Shown here one piece after another: positions 49,861 through 64,000 of a DNA stretch of 64,000 bases. Origin of the DNA: Ophthalmolycus amberensis. Taxonomy: Eukaryota > Chordata > Actinopteri > Perciformes > Zoarcidae. A program made the position numbers and the translations under genes. Below the pieces are notes generated by a model. The model was not told the origin of the DNA and searched no databases. It saw only the letters and a list, made by a program, of their open reading frames with translations. The stretch covers positions 1,091,001-1,155,000 of the forward strand of contig JAFEUB010001068.1 in assembly GCA_024529925.1 (NCBI GenBank), given 5' to 3'. How positions within the stretch are numbered: position 1 is the stretch's first letter; every line of letters begins with the position of its first letter.

Positions 49861-52529
49861 CCGTGTGTTCGGCCAGACCATAGCGGGTTAAATGTCGCAG
49901 CTCTGTAAATGAAGGGTTGATTACGTAAGTACTCGCAATGCTGCACTGGTACATTTTCATGGGAGCTGTATTTTAGTTGTTTTTTAAAATAATTTATGTT
50001 TAGCTTTGTCAAAATCCGAGCGTAGTGAATACTATATTTTGGGCTCCGGAGCTGTGGTAGTAATCAACAGTGAATATTTGAAGCTTTGGTTGGGGCCCGC
50101 TGAGCGGATGGAGCCTCGGCTGTCCAGGCCGGAGCCACGGCGGGACAGCGGTGTGTGATGGCCCGACACTCTGCTGCCCTGCGATCACCCAGGACTGGAC
50201 TGAATGACTTTAAACACACAAGGTAGAGTTGCGTGCAACGCATTGATTCCCTAAGTCCCTCACAAACACATTCACAACAGACTCGTCTGTGAAAACGCCA
50301 AAAAATCCAAATCCCAAAATTAAAAATTCAACGCCTTCCCAAAAAACAAATAGTTGAATATTCAGGTCCAGCCCTAATTAAAATCATGACAATCTCGATC
50401 ACAGATGACGAGAAAGCTAGTGGAACAGGACATGATGCTCTGCTTTTATGCGAACAAGCTGATTAGCGTTCACATAAGTAGCTAACAAAGTGCTCAGACC
50501 AGTACGTTTTATCTTCTTCCATTAGCGAGCTAGCAGACTTGCATAGCAGCCTATGATTAAAAGCCCTTCTGTCAACGTCACACTGACTTATTTCTCAGGT
50601 TCATTGTCAATCATATCTCTCAACTAATTTCTTAGAAAATCTCACGAAGTGAGCGAACCCCTCTAGGGACTCGGGTTGAGTTCTGTGGTTTAACTTACTC
50701 TGCTAAACCACAGAGTTAAAGAGCAATTTCTTTTTTCTTTTTTTTTTACAGTTGATAAAAAAACAACCTTTCTTTGTCTTACGCTATGAGATGTCATCAC
50801 TTTATCTCGTTGCTGTTTTTGACATTGTAGGTCATAGTTTACCGCATCATGCCTCCTCTGTGTTTTTCTCTCCCACACACATGCACCCTTTGACGTTTGA
50901 AGTCACTGTGAGAATGCACAACACACATGGCGCTCTGGCACAGCTGATGATTATCCAAATTGTAGAATTTGAATATTATCCATTTAACACGGTGATGGCC
51001 CCTGGACCAATGGGCATCCTTTGTTTGACATTGAAACATGCATGTTCAATTTATATTTGCTGGAGAGCAAGTATCTCTGTACAGATGAAGAGATTTTTGT
51101 ACGGCAGAATTTTCTGTTGCAGTTTCCAATGCCTATGGGGGTCTGAACAATGTTATAAGGTTGTGCAGCAGGGGGTCCCTGCCTCAGCCTTTGCACTTAT
51201 TCAAGGCTATAGGGGAGCAGGAAATGAGACACAACACAGCCCCGGCCTGCTTTGTGTTCCATAATTTGTTTTCTTTCCTGACAGAAAACAGCATGGCTAT
51301 AGCTATAAAATATGCCCTGCGAGCGTATGAACAGTGTTATTTTTTAGTACAGAGACACTCTGGTTTTATCTGATTTATGGGCTTTTATATTACTAATTGG
51401 GGTCAGGGCACAAGCAGTAGAAGAGGATGGCGAGAGAGAGAGAGCACGGATGGAGGACAGTTTGTTCTCTGCCTTGTTTACCATCTCTTACTGTCTCCAG
51501 CTAGCACTGCTAAATGTACACACAGACACCCGCGAGAGTGTGTGTGTGTATATATGCACGCGCACGGGGCCGTTAAGCCGTTAAACACATTGTATATATT
51601 TATCCTGGGGGATGAATCCGGGGCATCCAACTGATGAGTCTTGGATTTAGCCTGATCAGTCTGGCTTTGAGCGAGAGGGAGGGAGGGAGTGATGGAGGGG
51701 AGGCTGGGGATGAGTCACTGTTATTCAGCCGGTGGCTCGTGGTTAAATGGATATATAAGCGTGCGGCCGAACCCCGTTGACACGATGTGGGTTTAATCTG
51801 CAAAAGTGAACCGGTGCACGCGTGAGAACCAGAGAGAGGGAGTCAATCAAGTAAAATGCAGTCTCATCAGCGCGTACAGGAAAAAACAACAACAAAAACA
51901 ATGGACAGCCATGATGAAAACAAGCAGCACAGATGAAACCTTCCCACTGGCACGGTTGTGGATAATACAGTAGGTAAGACGAAGCTGTGAAGGACTCAGT
52001 TTCAGAGGGAAAGGTCTTCACTCGGTCCTTCTTTAATATTAAAGGGTCCCGTGTGTTATAACACCACCATGGCCTCAAACAAACTCCCTGACCGTCACAA
52101 CCCGCTGCGTCTCTGTCATCCCTCATTCCCTCTCATCACTCCTCCTCCCTTTTCTTTGCCTCCGGTGTGATACAGACTGTGCTCTGTGCTGAAAGGATTC
52201 CTGGATTCATCAGTCAATTAACTGTCTCACAAGAAATGTAATGAACAATTAATTTATTGTATTTATCAAGTAAAAAAGTTTAAAGTTTAGGGACAACCTT
52301 TGACCTTTGGGTTCTTGGAAATGAGAATTTGGGAGAATTATGAAATATTCTGACACTTGAATCGTATCTCTGTAGCTTTCTGAGACTGACCAAACGTATT
52401 GTAAATACAATGGGATGCTTCAGTGTTCAGATTCGTATTCTTAGTTACATGTTCCTCCGTCAGACAGATTTAGAAAACGGCAGAATAAAAGATGGCGGGA
52501 AAACTTTAAGTGCAATGCTCGTTCTCCCT
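49861..52529. other. Non-coding region, nothing clearly functional
   Basis: No exon is supported. A 170-codon plus-strand frame at 50752-51264 shows no domain and overlaps minus-strand frames of similar length. 50030-50170 is moderately CpG-rich. TGTGTGTGTGTATATATG is at about 51539-51556. Confidence 0.35.
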
Positions 52530-52700
52530 CATCACCACCGCCGAGGTGCCCTTGAGCAAGGCCCTGGAATCCAGCCACTCCTGTGGGGCTGCCTGCTATC
52601 TATTGCCATCACGCTGTGGTTGTTCTCGGCAGCCTCCAGGCGTGAATGTGTGTAACTGTGTGATTGAGAGAATGGCAAACAGTAAATACATTCAGTATTC
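52530..52700. repeat. Dispersed fish repeat fragment
   Basis: The phrases CCGAGGTGCCCTTGAGCAAG, GCGTGAATGTGTGTAACTG and TGATTGAGAGAATGGCAAAC are hallmarks of a repeat widespread in teleost introns and spacers. The fragment is non-coding and degraded. Confidence 0.6.
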
Positions 52701-57544
<4,844 letters not shown>

Positions 57545-58090
57545 AACTGCTAACGCCATCATGCTAACATGCTCACAATGACACATCTAACGTGCCGATA
57601 TTCATCATATTGTTTGCCGTCTTTATTTAGCGTGCTGAAAAGCTAACGTGCTAATTAGCAAAACACACAAAGTACAGCTGAGGACTATGATACGTTTTGA
57701 TGGCGCTAGATGAAAAGTGAATCGATCACTAAAGGTAATAGAATTCATCCTGTGGGGACCATGCATAAATGCACCAAATTCCATGGCAATCCGTCTAATA
57801 GTTGTTGAGACATTTTACTCAAAAGCACAAATGCCAACATCATAGTGGTGCTAATGGAAAAGTTAAAGGTTCACCAAAGTCATTAAGATGCATCCTCTGG
57901 GAACCATGAACGTCTGTAAAGTAGATTTTGAGATGTTTCACTGGAGGTGAAAACTTTTTCCTGCTGTCAGGGGGAACCAGAGTCAGGTCCATCCTCTGGA
58001 TACCATGAATGTCTGTACAAGATGTTGATATATTTCAGTCTGGACTAACCATTTCAGTGACAGGCCGACACTGCCATTCATAGAGCAATA
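57545..58090. repeat. Abundant fish interspersed repeat (ATGCTAAC / CCATGAATGTCTG type)
   Basis: The array of phrases GCTAACATGCTCACAATGAC, ACAAAGTACAGCTGAGGAC, TGGCGCTAGATGAAAAGT, CCATGGCAATCCGTC, ATAGTTGTTGAGACATTT, CATCCTCTGGGAACCATGAA and ATATATTTCAGTCTGGAC follows the order of a very common non-coding teleost repeat. The inner CATCCTCTGG-CCATGAA-GTCTG block occurs more than once within it. A short relative is at 27770-27835. Confidence 0.8.
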
Positions 58091-61000
58091 CAGTTATTGT
58101 GGCTTAGTAGAGGTATAGGAATACCTATATATAGGAATTTTACAGGCTTATTTGTGGTCAGTGACAAATAAATGTGTCGAATCAACTATTATGAAATTAG
58201 ACGATAATGGAAACAAGTGAAACACCAAATAAATAGGATGACATGCCCACAATGTACAATGTACCATTGTTGAAAAGTGGCCTGGAAATTCTGACGTGTC
58301 CACAACAACCTCCCATCCCATTTATAAAGCACCCGTTTGTGGTTGTGAACTGAATGCCTTTGTTTTTCTCTTTAAACAGTGTAACGTGGCCAACAAATAA
58401 ACTCTTGACAGACTCTTTAGTTGCTTCTCATGCAACTGGACATTGGAGAAACCTACATGATTCATGAACTTTAAACTTCTTTTAAACCAGTTCATTTTTT
58501 TTCTCATCACCGTGATGTCAACAGAGTAATCTCGGCAACACGGTGAAAGCTGCCCTTCAGATGCACTATGGGCCTCGAGCATGTGTCGCAGGGATTTCTG
58601 TGAGCCAGAGAGAACGCTGATGACGCGGTGACTTTCAGTAAAGCCACTCCAACGCTGCAGGCCAAGTCACACCACTCCCACTCCACGCGGCTCACATTCC
58701 CAGGAATGTGAGCCGTTACATCAACATTTCATGAGGAGGCTAAATACAGAAAAGGAATCGTATGAAGTTCGATCACTTTGGCTGCACCGTCACGTTGAAT
58801 CTGCATCAGAAATGTGGCAAGAGACCCTTTTCTGAGGACAGGAAACGGCTCAGTTTAACTAATATTTGAGGTCTGGTGTAATTCTGCGGTTTCACACTGA
58901 ACACGACCGGTGATTTAACCCATGGCGGGCAGTCTGGTGTAAGTTGTGACGGGAGTTAAACATGTTCATCAGGATGTGTCAAACACAAGGTTTGTGTGTG
59001 AAAGGTGTGTTTATCACTTCTGCAGAAGGGTTTTCACCTTTGCTTCACGGGACGAACGCTTCATAACCTGATGGATGTGCAAAGCACACTTGTTTACCAA
59101 ACACTAAAGAAGTCCCAACATCATGGAGATCCAAGTGGAAATAACATTTATATAAGGGAATAGTTAAACATTTGGTCAACAACTTGTTTTCTCTCTGTGT
59201 TAAGTGTTGAGCTGCAGTCAGGACACGTGTAGGCCGTCTTGGCACAAAGACTGGAGGCCTGGAGAAACAGCTAGCTAAATTACAATGTACTGTTTAAGGG
59301 GGAGTTACACGCTGGAACAACATTCAGGTGCAGTATCCTGGAGGTATCGTCGTCACAGTGAGGTTGCCAGGTTTGGCACCACCTTGCCTGCACAGAAACC
59401 AAAACCCTGTGCTCACCAACCGTCTTTGGTTCGTCACCAATTGTGTGTTCATCACCAACAAGGAAGCACCCCGCTGCTACATTTAGTCTGTTAGCGTCCT
59501 GCTTCCTCAGGAGTGGGAATGTGTCACTCTGCTGCTTGTGACGACAACGCAACATGTAGCATTGAGGAATGTTCTGCCAGAGATGGAAGTCTTAAGGTCT
59601 TCATGCGGCGGAAGCACGACGATGAAACAACAGAAAAATGTGCAATTTTAATCTGCAAATATATCTGAGGTAAATTGTTGTATAGCCTAAAGCTACTGTA
59701 CGCTATTTTATTGAGTTTCCTTTTAGCAAAATGCGTTTTGCCTCTGGTACCTCTGGTAAACAGTTACGCAGTGTATCTGTCTCGGGCTTTTAATGTGAAG
59801 GGTCAGAACTTAACGAGGGGATCTGGATCTGGTTTGTTAAGGTTGAAAGGAGTAATCAGGTATGCTGCCTTGGTTGGAAACTGTGCAGCCTTTGAGTTGT
59901 TGTACACTGGAGTGAACTGTTGTGGGGATTTGGTTTGACGCCTTTATTCTCCGTACGAAAGCTCAGAAAAATCGACCTTGTTTCGAAGAAAAAATGAACT
60001 TTACTTTCATGCTGCATAATGTTCGCGTTCTGTGTGAAAGTACTCATGACAAAAACAACACAAATAAATTGAGGTGTGAATATTTCACATGAAAAAAGCA
60101 CTTTACAAACAGCAACCAGCATTAGCAGCCTTACAGCAATAATAAGATCGGTTCTACCCAGCGACAGTATCAGCGAAGTTAAGAGGAACTATTATTACTC
60201 AACTGAATATGTATGATAACACTGATAAGTCAAGCCTCATCCCTCTACATGTTTGAAACTTCAAGCTGCTGCTACAGATGGCCAAAAGCCGTCTTTGTCA
60301 TCTAACATGTGCCGTCGGGTCACATGACCTTACCATACATATGAGCAGCTACAACCACATCCATGAGACTGTAGACTTGTGTTCACTATTTCAAAAGCAA
60401 CAGAAAAGCGTGAGACCAAAGGAGGAAATGGAATGAGACGGATAAACCTGTTGGCTGCAACATGTGCACTCCATAACAACCACAAATGAGAATTTATGTT
60501 GGTGGATGGGTTAAAGAAACCGCATAAACAGCATATTTTAGTTCACTTTGTTCACTTAGTTCCAGTCTTTAAGTCAAACGAGGGTAAAGAAATCCAGTTC
60601 TGCACTTAAAGCAAAGACGTGAGATTGGTAGTAATCTTCTTATCTAACTCAGAAATGTTTCCGGGAACTATCCCTTTCATTCTCTCGCTCTCTCTAATAC
60701 ATCTGCAGTCTGCTGTACAATTGCCCATTACAGCCTGCCTTATGACTCCTTTAGATCTGAGCGATGGGAATAAAAAAAAAAACTGTTTGATGAAACTCCC
60801 ACAGAGAAGCGCACCTTGGCAGATGATCCAACAGAAAACCACCCGAAATAACTCAGGTTGTCAAAATAAAAAAAGAATCGGTCACAATAAACGAGCTGTG
60901 GACGTGATCGGGTTGGAGCCGCGTGCCGTGCGTCCCCAGCGTTGGGAGCTCGTGAGGTGAATCCTGGGAAGAGGCGCCGCCCCTCAGCCATACTGCAGCG

Positions 61001-62852
61001 AGTCATACGGGGACGTACCGCATATAGAACGGCCTCGTGCCTGAGAGAAGTACGAGGCTATCGAGTGTGTGTCCTCAGGTCAGCTCTCAATAAGGCCGTC
61101 ACAGACGCTTTACGTAAGCCCCTGCAGTGCCGTGCTGGACCGGAATCTGTTTACAAGTTCGTCTGTAGACTTTCTCCATTCTGTTTTTCTTTCCTTCTAT
61201 TCAATTTCCCTTCAAATCTGCTTTGCTCATGTGCTCGCTAGATGAACAGTATCATGACTGCATCTAAACTCAATTGCATGAAAACAACTAAATGTATCTT
61301 TTCCTGGTATGTATGCGCCAAACTATCTCCGTCTGCATCTAGTTTTTATTTATGTTTTCATTCCTCTTCATTTGCTCTGGACTGATTTGAACTCAGCTGT
61401 CCCTGTTTCCCTTCACTCCCTCCCTTCCTCTTTCCTTCTCCCCTCCCACCTCATATGGCCCTCATCTTCTCTCCTCATCCTACCCCTTTTCATCCCCCCT
61501 TCCTTCCTTCTCTCCTCTTCCTCCTCCTCTGCATCAAACCTCAAGAGTTGACTTTGAAGCGATGAGGGTGTGGCGTGAGGTGAACCGAGGTGAGGTAGAG
61601 GGAGTGGATGCAGAGAGATGGGGCTAGGAAACGAGGGAGGGAGGCAGAGGGCAATCGGGTTGAGGGACACTAAATGAACTATATGTGTGAGAGAAGACGA
61701 AGTGGGGGAGGAATAGACATAGTTTCCACTCGCACTTTGCAGAAGCACAGTCTGGATCCACTCAGAGCGGCTCCCAGGAGGATGACCAGGGCTGTTTTCC
61801 CTCTGCCTCACTCCTTCTCCTTAATGTTCAGTGCTGATAAACTGTTTGCGTCCAAAACAAAAGCCGGAGAGATAAGACTCCGGCTGCAGTCATCAGTGGG
61901 CTCTCCCTCTCTTATTTTCATATCTTTGTTTTCTCGCTCCGCACTCCCTCTCCGGCCGACAGGGATTAAGTGGCTGGTGAAACTGTGCAAACAGGCGCTC
62001 CCTTATCGCAGCCGCCCCTGCATGTGTGTGTGTGTGTGTGTGTGTGTGTCCTTTTACGCATGCTTGACAGAGCTGCACTTGCACTGGTGTTTGAAGTCAT
62101 TATGAGTCAGAGATGCCGGGGTCAAGGCTCCTCTGCACACTCAGCACATTTACATGATTGTGCGTTGACAACGATGTCTGTGTTTGTCTCCGCCCGCGTG
62201 CGCATGTATTTATGTATTTGTATACATTATGCATGCCGTGCGTCTTTGATTGTGTATCTGTGTCTTTGTGCGTGTGAATGTATCGTCTGCCTGCATTTAC
62301 ATACTGTAGCTGCTTCGTATCTCGAGGGTTTTGAAACGGCAGACGGAGATTCCATGCTTTATTGGGACAATAACAACATGCAGGTATAGAGAAGTGAAAG
62401 GAGAGCGGAGATGTGCAGTCACAGCGCTGTTGTATCAAATAATAGATAAGAAAAGATGGAAAACATCCAGATCCTTTTCTTTGAAGTCATGAATCTGCAT
62501 ATCTACAGAAGCCCTCTGCAGTGGTAGAGAAGTCTTCACATCGGTTACTTCAGTCAAAGCAAACACCATTGCAACTGAAAGCCTTTTATCCTTGAATATA
62601 CAATATGATAGGAATAATATCTCTGCTGCAAGAAGCATCTTAAGGTTGTATTCTATATCAATGCGAAAGCTGATTGTATTTTTGTACATAACATCTTAAT
62701 GTCCAAAGTAAAAAGGACCTGCAGTCCAACTTGTACTTGTACCACCGCATGTATCTGACAGCTGTGAGATGGTGGAGTAAAAAAAATATGTTTATAAAAA
62801 ATACTACCCAAAATACCACGTCAACATTGGAACAAAGTGTATATAATTCACA
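58091..62852. other. Non-coding region
   Basis: No exon is supported. 60900-61150 is CpG-richer and repeat-free, perhaps regulatory. 61410-61560 is a strongly pyrimidine-rich stretch (CTTCCTCTTTCC, CTCCTCTTCCTCCTCCTC) that leaves long open frames on the minus strand by composition. A GT run lies at about 62021-62048. Confidence 0.35.
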
Positions 62853-63064
62853 CGTCTCATGAATCATAACATATGTCTGCATCAGCTCTGCACATCTGGA
62901 CACTGAAATTGTCCCAGTTCTCTCTGGAAAACTTCTCCAAGCTCGCAATTGCAAAGCGGTCCGGACTCTGGCTCCACTCCAGCACATTAGCATTGTTGTT
63001 TTGAAGCCGTTCCTGTGTAGCGTCGGCTTTGTGTTTGAGGTCACCGTCATGCTGGGAAATCAAT
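62853..63064 (-). pseudogene. Decayed Tc1-like transposase fragment
   Basis: Minus-strand translation gives QHDGDLKHKADATQERLQ, then VLEWSQSPD, then LEKFSRENWDNFSVQMC. This matches the C-terminal DDE region of Tc1/mariner transposases (QxDNDPKH, VLxWPSQSPDLNP, the late E...EEW...C segment). The catalytic-region PDLNPIENLW is gone: the sequence runs SQSPD-RFAIASLEKF, an internal deletion of roughly 20-25 residues. Only about 68 residues remain, so the element is dead. No inverted termini were located nearby. Confidence 0.8.
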
Positions 63065-63740
63065 TTTCTCCCAGGATGCAGTACTTTCGCAGACGGCAGC
63101 AGGTTTTCTCCCAGATATGTGTGTGTGTGTGTGTTTTGCAGCCTTTGTCAAACTCTGATTCTCTGTTGGTTTAAACCAGGCTGGTTGTTGACCCTGCGGC
63201 CTTGCGACAGCTGGGACACTACCAAGTTGTGTCTGGTGGATAGTTTGTATTGGACACTGACTCCAAGCCTCATTGAGACAAATGATGTACAGCGAGTTTC
63301 AGAGTACTGAAATCCTCAAAGGCTACATTGAGTGTTTCCCCATATTTGGGCATAAAAATATGCTCTGAATTGGACGCAAGCATTAGTGTCGCCTCTAAGA
63401 TAGAACTGGAGAGAAGACGTTCAGCTGCTGTCTATGACTCTGAATTACATTTCTAGGTAACATTCACACTGACGGAGAGACGCTAGGTAAGTGAACGCAG
63501 CTTCTCTGAGCCTGACTTGATCTCCCATGGCTTATTGGATTACTGGTCCCAGTGTGCATCTGCTTGTGAACGTCTGCGATAAGTGTGTGCTCAGTATGAC
63601 TTACTACGGTATTTTTACTTGCGGTGTAGAAGTGTCTGTGTGGGTGTGTGTGATCCACTTATGTTGTTACAATAGAGGAGAGCGGTTGGGTCACTGGATG
63701 CCTGCATGTATCTCTCTCTCGCTCTCTCTCGCTCTCTCAC

Positions 63741-63772
<32 letters not shown>

Positions 63773-64000
63773 AGATATGATGCGAGTGATACCTCACTAA
63801 ATCGAGTAATTGGTTGCCAGACAAGTCCAAAGTATAACTGAATACATCAAGTCGATAATAGTTAAATAACTGAAATGTAGCTTTATACTTTTCTGTTATC
63901 CTTCAATTCGGTTGATCCTCAGCGAGTGACCACATCATGGATCAGTGACTTCAGTTGGAGCTGCAGAGCTGCTTGCTTGGCTTCCACCTCCTCCTCTTCC
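63065..64000. other. Non-coding window end with short GT and CT arrays
   Basis: Contains GT at 63117-63134, CT at 63711-63738 and GT at 63741-63767. No exon is supported. The window ends within a CCTCCTCCTCTTCC pyrimidine run. Confidence 0.4.

Overview
The window reads as nuclear DNA of a bony fish (teleost). Two vertebrate genes with spliced exons lie in the first 9 kb. The rest is non-coding DNA full of long GT, GA, poly-C and poly-G tracts and of interspersed repeats typical of fish genomes. I saw no bacterial, organellar or viral gene, and no previously undescribed multi-gene system.

1-9 kb. srfbp1 (BUD22-type, serum response factor binding protein 1) runs on the + strand from an ACCATGG start at 1754 to a stop at 3509, with one intron at 2210-2295. 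Its upstream promoter and non-coding first exon are present twice in tandem (729-1020 and 1023-1300). As given, its second coding exon carries a one-base frameshift near 2682-2724. Next on the same strand is an E2F1/2/3-type transcription factor, most like E2F3. Six exons between 5909 and 8662 encode 363 residues from the cyclin A-binding motif to the RB-binding tail. Its first coding exon was not recognised. Its fourth recognised intron (between the coiled coil and the marked box) is an AT-AC, U12-type intron at 7179-7452. The probable promoter at 4205-4345 has two CCAAT boxes and a consensus E2F site, which suggests autoregulation.

9-64 kb. I found no exon I can support in these 55 kb. The region may be intergenic, or a large intron of a gene whose coding exons lie outside. 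Two patches look like promoters or CpG islands (12280-12640 and 13530-13700). Several blocks look like candidate conserved non-coding elements, above all 15130-15530 and 34740-35130.

Repeats. A complete hAT-type non-autonomous element has perfect 8-bp target duplications (40695-41407). There is a 3' fragment of an L2/CR1-like LINE (35248-35553), a decayed Tc1-like transposase fragment (62853-63064, minus strand) and several other dispersed fish repeats. Three copies of one repeat family carry a near-consensus CTCF core. Two GT arrays and one GA array each exceed 195 bp.

Limits: all family assignments are by eye from protein and DNA patterns. No database search, alignment or expression data were available.
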